Shown: positions 33,672 to 42,153 of the stretch, piece after piece
Layout of the letters: the number at the start of each line of letters is the position of its first letter
Numbering within the stretch: position 1 is the stretch's first letter
NCBI GenBank assembly: GCA_023435225.1
Contig: JAEYRX010000032.1
Span: 26,556 to 90,555 of the forward strand
Origin: Bacillota bacterium
Lineage (GTDB): Bacteria > Bacillota > UBA4882 > UBA8346
Direction: 5' to 3'
Length of the DNA: 64,000 nt
Program-made: the position numbers and the translations under genes
The notes under the pieces: generated by a model
The model's database searches: none
Told to the model about the DNA's origin: nothing
The model's input: only the letters and a program-made list of their open reading frames with translations

Positions 33672-34028
33672 GAAAATGCTATCGATGTTTGTCATCAAAC
33701 AATAATTGGGCAGAAAGCCAAGCTCAACTGGAAAAAGTAAATGATTATCCTGATGTAATTATTGCTGGTTGTGGAGGCGGCAGTAATTTTGCCGGGTTAA
33801 CATTCCCCTTTGTTCATGATAAAATAGATTGGAAGGATGTTAAAATTATCGCGATTGAACCTACCGTTTGTCCGACTTTAACAAAAGGTGTTTAAGCTTA
33901 CGATTACGGTAGTACGGCAAAAATGCCTCTTAGGCGCTTATGATATGTACTTAGCTGGAAAAATAGAAGACTATGCTTATCCGGTCGAAAAAGTCGCGGC
34001 ATCCTTAAAAAAATTACTCGAGGTGTAA
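33672..34028 (+). pseudogene. Decayed TrpB2-type tryptophan synthase beta-like gene
   Basis: Three pieces in different frames match the C-terminal half of TrpB2. First, CHQTIIGQKAK from about 33687 (the LHQTVIGLEAK region). Second, after a frameshift, QLEKVNDYPDVIIAG and CGGGSNFAGLTFPF up to a stop at 33893, which interrupts an AYDYGSTA continuation. Third, MYLAGKIEDYAYPVEKVAAS and KKLLEV-stop (33942-34028), the family C-terminus. The PLP-binding N-terminal half and a middle part are missing, so this is a remnant. It ends 3 nt before the next start codon. Confidence 0.75.
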
Positions 34029-34031
34029 AAT

Positions 34032-34544
34032 TTGAATTTAGCCTGTTGGATAACTTCGATTCGTTTTATTTTAGCACCGTTGATATTCTGGCAATTGACC
34101 ACTAAATCTACTGAAGGAATGATTTGGACCTTAAGTCTGTTATTTTTATCCGGTGCTACTGATGTATTGGACGGTTGGGTGGCTAGAGCCAGGAATGAGG
34201 TTAGTGAGTTAGGAAAAGCTTTGGATCCGTTGGCTGATAAATTAGTTATATTCTCAACTTTGCTGGGTTTAAGCTGGTGGGGATTACCTGCTTGGATGCT
34301 GGTGGTCTATTTTGTAAAAGAGACTATGCAGGTTCTAGCCGGAGTTTTTCTGCTAAAGAAGGTTAATCAATTAATCCCGGCTAATTGGTGGGGAAAATCC
34401 TCTACTGTTATCTTTTTCATCGGATTTGTAGGTTTTTTTTGGAATCAATTCTTAGGAACATTAATGATTGGGGTCGCAATCTTGGTTTCCATTTATGCTT
34501 TATATACATATTACCAGGCTTATCTGCTGCTGAAAAAAGATTGA
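34032..34544 (+). CDS. CDP-alcohol phosphatidyltransferase (PgsA-like)
   Basis: The 170-residue membrane enzyme has the catalytic signature DG-x2-AR-x8-G-x3-D-x3-D: DVLDGWVARARNEVSELG then KALDPLADK (residues about 42-70). About four to five transmembrane helices surround it. It should transfer a phosphatidyl group from CDP-diacylglycerol to an alcohol such as glycerol 3-phosphate. The start is TTG at 34032, with GAGGTG upstream inside the TrpB2 remnant's tail. The gene and the remnant lie between two MITE copies. Whether it is the main pgsA of the cell cannot be told. Confidence 0.85.
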   Translation: MNLACWITSIRFILAPLIFWQLTTKSTEGMIWTLSLLFLSGATDVLDGWVARARNEVSELGKALDPLADKLVIFSTLLGLSWWGLPAWMLVVYFVKETMQVLAGVFLLKKVNQLIPANWWGKSSTVIFFIGFVGFFWNQFLGTLMIGVAILVSIYALYTYYQAYLLLKKD

Positions 34545-34608
34545 ACAAGATTTAACAATTAATTATTAATTATAATTTTAGTTATCGGACTAATTTTGAT
34601 AACCCTAA

Positions 34609-34706
34609 GGAAGCGCTGATTAATTGAATGAGTGACGATTTTGCGCTTCGCAAAATGCCTAATGCCGCATATTTGCTCGCACAAAATCGGATTAATCAGC
34701 GCTTCC
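34609..34706 (+). mobile_element. MITE copy 2
   Basis: A 98-bp element with perfect 16-bp terminal inverted repeats (GGAAGCGCTGATTAAT / ATTAATCAGCGCTTCC). It is flanked by CTAA at 34605-34608 and 34707-34710, the complement of the TTAG duplicated around copy 1. The interior is nearly identical to copy 1 (for example GCAAAATGCCTAATGCCGCA). Confidence 0.82.
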
Positions 34707-34710
34707 CTAA

Positions 34711-35145
34711 TTAAGTTAGCTAAATAATTTCTATATTTAGCTACAACCTAAATATTCAGTTTTAAAACTGCTAAAGTAAACTAAAAATTCAATACCAGAG
34801 GTTTCAGCAATTTTTTCAATTGGTTTATAAATATGCCGCATTGTCATCTAAAACACCTTTTTTAGAAAGCTTATTTTAAGTATATTACATAATTGTCTTA
34901 GCTGTCTATAATTTATATTAATAACTATGCTAATACTATAATAATATCAATTTATATATTATATACCATATTTCAGTCCCGCCTAAATACCGGATAAGGT
35001 TTTGATTTAGGTGTAAAATTTATACTCGATGGTTAACAAATAAACAGGAAATTAGAAATAGGATTTTGAATATGTAGTACAATACTATTTTTAAGAAACC
35101 AAGAGTAAACGGTTAAAAATGCGAAATAAGAAAAGGGGCGTTAAG
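34711..35145. other. AT-rich gap, no gene seen
   Basis: About 400 nt of AT-rich sequence after MITE copy 2, with no ORF or hairpin family that I recognise. TACAAT at about 35079-35084 could be the -10 of the following gene, but no good -35 is visible. Confidence 0.4.
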
Positions 35146-35700
35146 ATGGAAGAACAGATTAAATTGGTTGCTGAACGGATTAAAGAAATGCGTAATATTT
35201 TAAAATTATCCATTGATGAAGTAGCCAAAGGGCTTGATATTTCCGCTCAAGTTTATGAAGGTTATGAAAGTGGGACGGTTGATATTCCGGTCGGGATATT
35301 AATTAAATTAGCCAAGCGTTATAAAATTGAATTGTCAACTTTAATAACTGGAGATGCCCCACGGCTACATACATTTGAAGTGACCAGGAAAGATAGTGGT
35401 GTTTCGGTTGAACGCCGTCAAGATTATAAATATCAAAGTCTAGCCTATAATTTCATCCATAAAAAGGCAGAGCCTTTTTTGGTAACAGTAGCACCAGAAC
35501 CTGCCGAAACCCCGGTTCATTTTAACAACCATCCGGGCCAAGAATTTAATTACGTCTTAGAAGGGACCTTAAAAGTGGTAATTGGAAAGAATGAAATTAT
35601 CCTCAATGAAGGGGATTCCTTATACTTCGACTCCAATGTTGGACATGGTATGAAAGCTATAAACGGTAAACAGGCGAGTTTTTTAGCGATAGTGTTCTAG
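35146..35700 (+). CDS. XRE-family regulator with cupin domain
   Basis: The protein has 184 residues from the chosen start. An N-terminal helix-turn-helix of the XRE/Cro type (about 5-60: VAERIKEMRNILKLSIDEVA, GLDISAQVYEGYESG) is fused to a C-terminal cupin_2 barrel (about 110-182: HPGQEFNYVLEGTLKVVIG, LNEGDSLYFDSNVGHG). Such proteins sense small ligands and control neighbouring metabolic genes. The adjacent acyl-CoA synthetase is the likely target, a pairing common in clostridia and methanogens. I chose ATG 35146, which has AAAAGGGG upstream, over ATG 35119. Confidence 0.88.
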   Translation: MEEQIKLVAERIKEMRNILKLSIDEVAKGLDISAQVYEGYESGTVDIPVGILIKLAKRYKIELSTLITGDAPRLHTFEVTRKDSGVSVERRQDYKYQSLAYNFIHKKAEPFLVTVAPEPAETPVHFNNHPGQEFNYVLEGTLKVVIGKNEIILNEGDSLYFDSNVGHGMKAINGKQASFLAIVF

Positions 35701-35799
35701 GGGCACGAGGCGTGAGCAAAAAATACAATACTTTAATATATGAAAGCGTTAACAAGTTTAGATAAATCTTGTTTAAATTTGCGGAGAGAGGTATAAAAA

Positions 35800-37458
35800 A
35801 TGATAGAAAAATACTTGACAAAAGTCGATTTTGATTCATATGAAGATTTTCAACAGAATTTTAGAATTAATATACCGGAAAATTTTAATTTTTCTTACGA
35901 TATTGTTGACGAATGGGCTGCTAAAGAACCTGAGAAAGTAGCAATGATTTGGTGCAATGATAAAGGTGATGAAGCCAAGTTTACCTTTAAAGATATGAAG
36001 TTTTATAGTGATAAAGCCGCTAATTTTTTTCGCTCGGTCGGTATTAAGAAAGGCGACCCGGTAATGTTGATTTTAAAACGCCGTTATGAATGGTGGTTTT
36101 GTATTTTAGCTTTGCACAAAATCGGCGCTATCTGTATCCCGGCTACTCATTTACTTAAAAAGAAAGATATTGTCTACCGGAATAATGCAGCCAGTGTCAA
36201 AATGGTTGTGGCGGTTGCCGGTGAGGAAGTTCTGGAACATATTGATGATGCCGCTAATGAGTCTCCAACTTTGGTTGCCAAAGCGCTTGTCGGTGGTGTT
36301 CGTGAAGGTTGGATTAATTTTGATCAGGAGTTAACCAAAGCTGACTCTAACTTTATCAAGCCTATCGGAGCGGAAATGCCCCGGAATAAAGATATTATGC
36401 TATTATACTTTACCTCCGGTACTACCGGTTATCCAAAGATGGTTCAACATAATTTTACTTATCCGCTGGGACATATTTTAACCGCCAAATACTGGCAATG
36501 CGTTCGCGAAAATAAGCTCCATCTTACTGTTTCCGATACCGGTTGGGCCAAATCAGTTTGGGGTAAGATATATGGACAATGGATCGCTGGTGCAGTAGTA
36601 TTTGTTTACGATCATGATAAATTTACTCCTAAGGATATGTTAAATATAATTTCGAAATATAGTATTGCTACTTTTTGCGCCCCACCAACTATTTACCGCT
36701 ATTTAATCAGGGAAGACCTCAAACAGTATAATCTTTCCAAACTGGAATACGCGGTAGTCGCCGGTGAACCTCTGAATCCCGAAGTATATAATCAATTTTT
36801 AGAGGCAACCGGGCTTAAACTAATGGAAGGATACGGCCAGACTGAACTAACCGTTACTATGGCTACTTATCCTTGGATGGAGCCGCATCCCGGTTCAATG
36901 GGAAAACCGTCTCCGGGTTACGATATTGATATTATTGATGAAAACGGTCGTTCTTGCGAGGTAGGGGAAATCGGTGAATTGGTTGTTAGGACTGATAAAC
37001 GTACTCCGGCGGGGATGTTCGACGGTTATTACCGGGATCTGGAATTGACTAACAAGGTTTGGCATGATGACATTTATCATACCGGTGACACTGCCTGGAA
37101 GGATGAAGAAGGTTTTTGCTGGTTCGTAGGACGGACCGACGATGTGATTAAGAGTTCAGGATACCGGATTGGACCGTTTGAGGTTGAGAGTGCTTTATTA
37201 GAACATCCGGCGGTTTTGGAATGTGCTATTACTGCTGTTCCGGACCCAATGCGCGGACAAGTTGTCAAAGCCACTATAGTTTTAACTAAAAATTATGCTG
37301 CTAGTGAAGAATTGAAAGTGGAATTGCAGGAGCATGTTAAAACTGTAACTGCTCCATATAAATATCCCCGTATTATCGAATTTGTCACTGAACTACCAAA
37401 AACTATCAGCGGTAAAATTCGTCGGGTGGAGATTCGGGAAAAAGACCAGATTGATTAG
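35800..37458 (+). CDS. AMP-forming acyl-CoA synthetase
   Basis: The 552-residue protein is an ANL-superfamily ligase similar to medium-chain/benzoate-type acyl-CoA synthetases. The P-loop-like A3 motif is YFTSGTTGYPKMVQH (about residue 205), A5 is EGYGQTELT (about 345), the ATP-binding DG... YHTGD motif is present, and the C-terminal catalytic Lys lies in PKTISGKIRR (about 530). It activates a carboxylic acid to its CoA thioester through an acyl-adenylate. The substrate is uncertain. GAGAGAGG precedes the ATG. It lies 99 nt after the XRE-cupin regulator. Confidence 0.9.
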   Translation: MIEKYLTKVDFDSYEDFQQNFRINIPENFNFSYDIVDEWAAKEPEKVAMIWCNDKGDEAKFTFKDMKFYSDKAANFFRSVGIKKGDPVMLILKRRYEWWFCILALHKIGAICIPATHLLKKKDIVYRNNAASVKMVVAVAGEEVLEHIDDAANESPTLVAKALVGGVREGWINFDQELTKADSNFIKPIGAEMPRNKDIMLLYFTSGTTGYPKMVQHNFTYPLGHILTAKYWQCVRENKLHLTVSDTGWAKSVWGKIYGQWIAGAVVFVYDHDKFTPKDMLNIISKYSIATFCAPPTIYRYLIREDLKQYNLSKLEYAVVAGEPLNPEVYNQFLEATGLKLMEGYGQTELTVTMATYPWMEPHPGSMGKPSPGYDIDIIDENGRSCEVGEIGELVVRTDKRTPAGMFDGYYRDLELTNKVWHDDIYHTGDTAWKDEEGFCWFVGRTDDVIKSSGYRIGPFEVESALLEHPAVLECAITAVPDPMRGQVVKATIVLTKNYAASEELKVELQEHVKTVTAPYKYPRIIEFVTELPKTISGKIRRVEIREKDQID

Positions 37459-37462
37459 TACA

Positions 37463-37505
37463 ATAGTTCTTTATTAGTTATTAGTTATTGGTCAGTTCAG
37501 AGATT
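37463..37505 (+). repeat. Heptad array (TTAGTTA type)
   Basis: TTAGTTA, TTAGTTA, TTGGTCA and GTTCAG units follow the synthetase stop with a 7-nt period. Confidence 0.5.
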
Positions 37506-37565
37506 CAATAGTTTAAAAGTTTGTTGGGTTGTAATTTCAGTTATCGAAAAGAATAAAATTGAGTC

Positions 37566-37596
37566 TCGGCCTTGTTTTTTAGGGGCCGATTTTTTC
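37566..37596 (+). terminator. Rho-independent terminator
   Basis: TCGGCC and GGCCGA form a 6-bp GC stem followed by six T; it ends the synthetase transcript. Confidence 0.75.
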
Positions 37597-37668
37597 TAGT
37601 AATAGTGATTGGTATGAAAAACATCTCCGAACTTAATAATATATTCATGAAACAGTTGGAGGTGGGTT

Positions 37669-38361
37669 ATGCTTCGTTTGTTATTGTTATTAATTGCTTC
37701 TATTGGGCCCGGATTATTATGGTTATGGTATTTTTACCGGCAAGATCGTTACGAACCGGAACCCGGAAAAATGGTATTTAAAGTGTTTGTAGCCGGAATA
37801 TTGTTGGTATTGCCGGCCGGATTATTGGAGCAAATCTGGCGCGGACAAATATTAGATGCAGTCCGTACTGCTAATTGGCCTTCGTTTTTAATAATGGCCT
37901 TTTTGGTAATAGCTTTGGTTGAGGAAGGTTTAAAAACCGGATTTTTATGGTGGCTGGTGGGAAAGAACCAGGAATTGGATGAACCGGTAGATGGGATAAT
38001 CTATGGTGTTACGTTGGGTTTGGGGTTCGCCTCTTTGGAGAACCTTCTTTGGGCTAGTGCTTTTGGGTTCGGGGTAGCAGCCCTAAGAGCTGTAATCACT
38101 ACTTTGGCCCATGCCTCTTTTACCGGCTGGATGGGTTACTTTATTGCCAAATATAAGTTTCAAGCCCGGGAAAAATTTTCAATACTATTAGGTGGGTTTT
38201 TATTAGCCTGGAGTAGCCATGGCTTTTACGATTTCTTATTATTTCTAAGAAACCCGATAGCTTCTTTTTTATCTTTTTTACTGATTGCTGTGTTATTATT
38301 CCGTCTTTATGGGATAATGAAGGACCAAGTTGCCAATTCACCGTTTAAAGGGAGACAGTAA
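37669..38361 (+). CDS. PrsW-family intramembrane metalloprotease
   Basis: The 230-residue membrane protein has about seven hydrophobic segments and the PrsW motifs: EEGLK (ALVEEGLKTGFLW, about residue 85), a glutamate in GFASLENLLWA (about 125) and His in THLAHASFTG-like TTLAHASFTGWMG (about 146). B. subtilis PrsW makes the site-1 cut in an anti-sigma factor. No anti-sigma gene is nearby, so the substrate is unknown. GGAGGTGG lies just before the ATG at 37669. Its only upstream neighbour is separated by a terminator. Confidence 0.85.
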   Translation: MLRLLLLLIASIGPGLLWLWYFYRQDRYEPEPGKMVFKVFVAGILLVLPAGLLEQIWRGQILDAVRTANWPSFLIMAFLVIALVEEGLKTGFLWWLVGKNQELDEPVDGIIYGVTLGLGFASLENLLWASAFGFGVAALRAVITTLAHASFTGWMGYFIAKYKFQAREKFSILLGGFLLAWSSHGFYDFLLFLRNPIASFLSFLLIAVLLFRLYGIMKDQVANSPFKGRQ

Positions 38362-38380
38362 TATGGATTCTTAATTTAAC

Positions 38381-38455
38381 CACAGAGTACACAGAGATTA
38401 CAGAGGATTTTGTACAAATATTGATTTATTATTTTCTCCGTGTTCTCTGTTTAAA
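38381..38455. repeat. ACAGAG-type intergenic inverted repeat
   Basis: CCACAGAGTACACAGAGATT and, 40 nt on, CTCCGTGTTCTCTGT, its imperfect reverse complement. A related structure is at 55385-55463. Confidence 0.5.
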
Positions 38456-38584
38456 ATACAATTCTCTATGCCTCAGTGTTTAAAAAGTTTTCAAATTTCA
38501 ACACCTAAAGAAGAGAGACTTGATTTATCAATATCTTTTAGGTATACTTTTAATGGTGTTTATCGTTGTAACAGGAATACAACG

Positions 38585-38671
38585 TATATAAATTGAATTA
38601 AATTTCTTTTATACATCACGTCCCTAAAGCTGGCCGTGATGATTTGAGTAATGAATTTAATTCAACTTATT
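38585..38671 (+). repeat. Structured element C (CTAAAGCT loop)
   Basis: The outer stem TATATAAATTGAATTAAATT pairs with AATTTAATTCAACTTAT. The inner stem ATCACG-T-CC/GG-C-CGTGAT encloses the loop CTAAAGCT. It is the left half of a head-to-head pair. Confidence 0.7.
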
Positions 38672-38680
38672 ACAGCTGTA

Positions 38681-38766
38681 ATAGAATGAAGTAAATATCA
38701 ATTTGTTGCCATCTGCATTCGGCTTAAAGAATGCAAATTTTATATAAGAAATTTACTTCATTCTAT
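38681..38766 (-). repeat. Structured element D (TTTAAGCC loop, minus orientation)
   Basis: ATAGAATGAAGTAAAT (38681-38696) pairs perfectly with ATTTACTTCATTCTAT (38751-38766). On the minus strand the inner stem GCATTC/GAATGC encloses TTTAAGCC. It ends 14 nt before the Shine-Dalgarno of the YebC-like gene. Confidence 0.7.
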
Positions 38767-38794
38767 ATAGAAGCCATGGAAGGAGGTGTTGATT

Positions 38795-39547
38795 GTGTCT
38801 GGACATTCCAAATGGGCGACGATACGACGTAAAAAAGAAGCAATTGATTCGAAAAGGGCCGGCGCTTTTACTAAAATTACACGGGAAATCATTGTGGCCG
38901 CTAAATCAGGTGGTGGTGATCCCGAACATAATTTTAAATTAAGATTAGCGGTTTTAAAAGCTAAAAGTGTGAATATGCCTAATGATAATATCCAGCGGGC
39001 TATTAAACGCGGAGCCGGAGAAACCGGTGAAGTAAATCAATATGATGAGGTATATTACGAAGGGTATGGACCTGGTGGTGTGGCAATCCTGGTGCAGGGG
39101 TTAACTGATAATCGAAATCGTACCGCCAGCGATATGCGGTATATTTTTTCCCGGAATAACGGTAACCTAGGTGAAGCTGGTTGTGTCTCCTGGATATTTA
39201 CCCCTAAAGGTTTAATTACTATTAATGCTGAAGATTGCAATTTAACGGAAGAAGAGCTGTTTGAAAAAGCATTGGAGGCCGGAGCGGAAGATTTAAAAGC
39301 TTCCGATGATGCTTTTGAAATTTACACCGATCCGGCTAATCTTGAGGAAGTACGTAAGTATCTTGATTCTCAAACTATAACTTTAAAATCGGTTGAGTTA
39401 ACCATGATCCCCCAAAATACGGTGGAAGTTACCGGGGAGCAAGTTCCTCAACTAATGAAGTTAATTGATGCTTTGGAAGATAATGATGATGTCCAAAATG
39501 TTTATGGAAACTTTGATATTCCGGATTCGGAATTAAATGAATTATAA
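38795..39547 (+). CDS. YebC/PmpR family protein (TACO1-type)
   Basis: This 250-residue protein is a typical YebC: SGHSKWATIRRKKEAIDSKR, FTKITREIIVAAKSGGGDPE, NDNIQRAIKRG and GYGPGGVAILV are the conserved N-terminal and domain I blocks. YebC proteins act either as DNA-binding regulators or as translation factors that relieve ribosome stalling at prolines. The start is GTG at 38795; AAGGAGG lies 8 nt upstream, and the family consensus begins M-S/A-G-H-S. A terminator follows. Upstream lie the paired structured elements. Confidence 0.94.
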   Translation: MSGHSKWATIRRKKEAIDSKRAGAFTKITREIIVAAKSGGGDPEHNFKLRLAVLKAKSVNMPNDNIQRAIKRGAGETGEVNQYDEVYYEGYGPGGVAILVQGLTDNRNRTASDMRYIFSRNNGNLGEAGCVSWIFTPKGLITINAEDCNLTEEELFEKALEAGAEDLKASDDAFEIYTDPANLEEVRKYLDSQTITLKSVELTMIPQNTVEVTGEQVPQLMKLIDALEDNDDVQNVYGNFDIPDSELNEL

Positions 39548-39570
39548 AGAGCCTTTGGGCTCTTTTTTTT
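39546..39570 (+). terminator. Rho-independent terminator after yebC-like gene
   Basis: AAAGAGCC and GGCTCTTT form a stem with a TTTG loop and end in a run of T. The stem overlaps the stop codon. Confidence 0.85.
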
Positions 39571-39693
39571 GCTACATTAATTACCGTTTGAAGTTTTAGA
39601 GGAAAAGTAATAAAATAATTTTGTAAACCAAACGGAAATTGAGAAAGTGAACTATAAATATCTGCCTGATAATAAAGCAATTCAATAATATAA

Positions 39694-39813
39694 TCCGGAA
39701 CTATTGGAAAACGGCTTCAATACTTTAACGATGGTGAAGAAGTTTTCTTTATAAGCAACCCGGCTTTGGGTTTATGGGCTTTAAAAAACAATTTACAACA
39801 GAATGAACAATAA
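39694..39813 (+). pseudogene. Possible C-terminal gene remnant
   Basis: A start-less frame of 39 codons reads LQYFNDGEEVFFISNPALG and LWALKNNLQQNEQ-stop. The composition looks coding, but I do not recognise the family. It is closed upstream by a stop at 39691. Confidence 0.3.
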
Positions 39814-39828
39814 TAGGAAGGAGCTGGA

Positions 39829-41367
39829 ATGGGAGATTTAGCTGCTTTTATAAATATTATTTACCAAACAAATAATCTTACGGAAATTATAAACCAGGTA
39901 AAGCTGAAACCGGAGTTAACATTGATTTACCCGGATTCTATTCATGAGGTAAATGGTTCCTATGTATTTTTAATTAAATCAAACTTCGGGAAAAACTTAG
40001 TGGTAACCGGAGCAGATTCGGACATCTTCCAGGAAATTTCCGGCGATATCCGTGAAGAGAAGAATGTAAGTCTTAAATATTGCCCACTGACGGTTGCCAA
40101 CAGCCGGGTTATCCGCAGGTATTTTCCTTTTACCAACCCCGTTTCTCTATCTAATAGAGATATTACGGTTGGTCTTGGGGACCGTCTTGGTTTGGCAACT
40201 CCCGGTCTCTTAAGTCTTTTAAAAGGCTTGAATGTTAGCCCGTTTTTAGCACAGCAATCGATTCGGGAATTAAATATAACCGGCAGGAATTATCATGAAA
40301 TCTTAGCTGATGCAGTATGGGCAGTGTTTCAAACCGACTTTCAAGACGGGTTCGGCGCTGACGGCGACCACTTGAAAACAATTAAAGATATTAAAACGAT
40401 TATAGATATAGGCTATACTAAGGTTACGCTGGATTGTTCCGATTGTATCAGCAATTTGCAAAGTAAAAGTATTGAAACGATTCAAGAAATATATTCTAAT
40501 TTTGACCAAAGTTTACGACGATCTTTGGAAGCCAGATTTTCCGGAAAAAACATTGCAATCGGAAGCTTGTCAATGTATTATACGCCCGGATTATTACGCT
40601 ATTTTACCGCTACTTATCAAAAAGCGATTAATTTTATTATCCAGGTTTATGATGAATTGATAAAACCGGTTGGCCAAATAGATTTGGAAATTTCCCTCGA
40701 TGAAATACAAGCTCCTACAGACCCAATAGCCCATTTTTTTATAGCTCAGCAGTTGATGGAAGCGGGAGTTAAAGTAATTAGCTTGGCGCCTCGTTTCTCC
40801 GGTGAACTGCAAAGAGGAATTGATTATATCGGAGATATCAAACAATTTGAAAAAGAATATTACGAACATGAGCAAATAGCCAGATATTTTGGGTATAAGC
40901 TTAGTTTGCATTACGGCAGCGATAAGTTTTCCTTATATACGGTAATCAGCCGGGAAAGCAAGCGCTTCCACTTCAAAACAGCCGGGACTCATTGGTTGGA
41001 AGCTATTCGGGTAATCATTGAAAAAGAACCCGCCCTCTACCGCCAAATTCATTTGTTCGTCCTTAAGAATCTGGAGGAGGTCAAGAAATTTTATCCAATT
41101 TCTTTAGAACCGGATAAAGTTCCTGATATTTTCAAATTATCGGATGAAGGCTTGAAAGATTTAATGAATCAAAATGATACTAGACAACTTATTCATGCCG
41201 CTTTTGGTCTTATTATGCAATTAAAAGATGAACTCGGCCGGTATATCTTCAGGAACCGGATTTATGAGATCTTACAAAAGAATGAATCATTATATGCAAC
41301 TTTTTTGAAAAAGAATCTCGGAAAACACCTGGAGAAATTGGGGATAGAAAAAGGCAATAGGAATTAG
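39829..41367 (+). CDS. uxaE: Tagaturonate epimerase-like protein UxaE
   Basis: The 512-residue protein matches the UxaE family, which interconverts D-tagaturonate and D-fructuronate in some bacteria. Conserved stretches are VGLGDRLGLATPGLLSLLKG, QTDFQDGFGADGDHLKT and ISLAPRFSGELQRGIDYIGD. The expected metal and acid-base residues (Asp/His in DGFGADGDHLK and SLHYGSDKFSLY) are present. No other hexuronate genes (uxaA, uxaB, uxaC, kdgK) are in the window, so the pathway context is missing. AAGGAGCTGG precedes the ATG. The C-terminus runs into a GGCAATA-type heptad array that supplies the TAG stop. Confidence 0.82.
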   Translation: MGDLAAFINIIYQTNNLTEIINQVKLKPELTLIYPDSIHEVNGSYVFLIKSNFGKNLVVTGADSDIFQEISGDIREEKNVSLKYCPLTVANSRVIRRYFPFTNPVSLSNRDITVGLGDRLGLATPGLLSLLKGLNVSPFLAQQSIRELNITGRNYHEILADAVWAVFQTDFQDGFGADGDHLKTIKDIKTIIDIGYTKVTLDCSDCISNLQSKSIETIQEIYSNFDQSLRRSLEARFSGKNIAIGSLSMYYTPGLLRYFTATYQKAINFIIQVYDELIKPVGQIDLEISLDEIQAPTDPIAHFFIAQQLMEAGVKVISLAPRFSGELQRGIDYIGDIKQFEKEYYEHEQIARYFGYKLSLHYGSDKFSLYTVISRESKRFHFKTAGTHWLEAIRVIIEKEPALYRQIHLFVLKNLEEVKKFYPISLEPDKVPDIFKLSDEGLKDLMNQNDTRQLIHAAFGLIMQLKDELGRYIFRNRIYEILQKNESLYATFLKKNLGKHLEKLGIEKGNRN

Positions 41368-41377
41368 GCAACAGTGG
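41352..41377 (+). repeat. Heptad array (GGCAATA type) at gene end
   Basis: GGCAATA, GGAATTA, GGCAACA in a 7-nt period. It encodes the last residues Gly-Asn-Arg-Asn and the stop of the UxaE-like gene. Confidence 0.5.
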
Positions 41378-41465
41378 TGAAAGTTTAATCATTGTTTCAA
41401 ATTTTTATATGTCTTTAAAAAGTTTTTTCAACTAAAATGATATATTAATTATGCTTGGAGTTAAT

Positions 41466-42101
41466 ATGGGGAAGAAGTTTATTGACATTAGTATGACTTT
41501 ATCACCGGATATTCCGGTCTATCCGGGCGATCCGGCGTTACAAATTACCGATATATTAAATATTGATCGCGGTGATATCGTTAATCTTTCGGCGGTCTCT
41601 ATGGGAGTTCATACCGGAACCCATATAGACTCACCCAAACATTTTTATAAGGACGGAATGACAATTGAAGAGATCCCTTTGGAATATCTTATTGGTCCGG
41701 TAAAAGTATTTGAGATTGAAAATAAAGCTGTCATCGAAGTTGAAGATTTAAAGGAGTTTAATATTGAAAAGAACGATCGGATACTCCTGAAAACCATAAA
41801 TTCCAGTTTATTACAGTATCGGGATTTTGCAACTGATTTTACTTATTTATCTCCCGAGGCAGCTCGTTATCTGGCTCAAATTGGAATTCGAACTCTCGGA
41901 TTTGACTACTTATCAATTGATAAATATAATAGTAAAGACTTTGGAGCTCATTACGCCCTGTTAGGTCAGAATATAGTAATTATAGAAGGCCTAAATTTAC
42001 AGGAAATTGAACCTGGTGAGTATTATTTAATCGTAATGCCGTTAAAATTGAAAGGTGGGAATGGCAGTCCGGCAAGAGCGGCGTTGGTAATTGAGAATTG
42101 A
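41466..42101 (+). CDS. Cyclase family protein (kynurenine formamidase-like)
   Basis: The protein has 211 residues. The metal-binding signature HTGTHIDSPKHF (HxGTHxDxPxHF, about residue 50) is intact, and MTLSPDIPVYPGDP is the typical opening. The family hydrolyses arylformamides, isatin or cyclic amides through a Mn/Zn site; the substrate here is unknown. The start ATG 41466 has GGAG 5 nt upstream; ATG 41451 is possible. The protein ends Val-Ile-Glu-Asn-stop, encoded by a 7-nt repeat array. Confidence 0.85.
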   Translation: MGKKFIDISMTLSPDIPVYPGDPALQITDILNIDRGDIVNLSAVSMGVHTGTHIDSPKHFYKDGMTIEEIPLEYLIGPVKVFEIENKAVIEVEDLKEFNIEKNDRILLKTINSSLLQYRDFATDFTYLSPEAARYLAQIGIRTLGFDYLSIDKYNSKDFGAHYALLGQNIVIIEGLNLQEIEPGEYYLIVMPLKLKGGNGSPARAALVIEN

Positions 42102-42115
42102 CAATTGACAATTAC
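42088..42115 (+). repeat. Heptad array (ATTGACA type) at gene end
   Basis: ATTGAGA, ATTGACA, ATTGACA, ATTACTA units. The first encodes the last two sense codons and the stop of the cyclase gene. Confidence 0.6.
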
Positions 42116-42153
42116 TAAGGTCAGAAGTAAGCATTATAATATCTGTTTATATG

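Noticed and set aside
33689..33895. A 68-residue ORF with a GGGSNFAGL motif as an intact small gene
   Set aside because: It is the middle fragment of a TrpB2 gene; the matching upstream and downstream pieces lie in other frames.
37572..37781. A 69-residue ORF overlapping the PrsW gene start
   Set aside because: It is out of frame with the PrsW-like protein, starts within the terminator loop region, and has no supporting motif.
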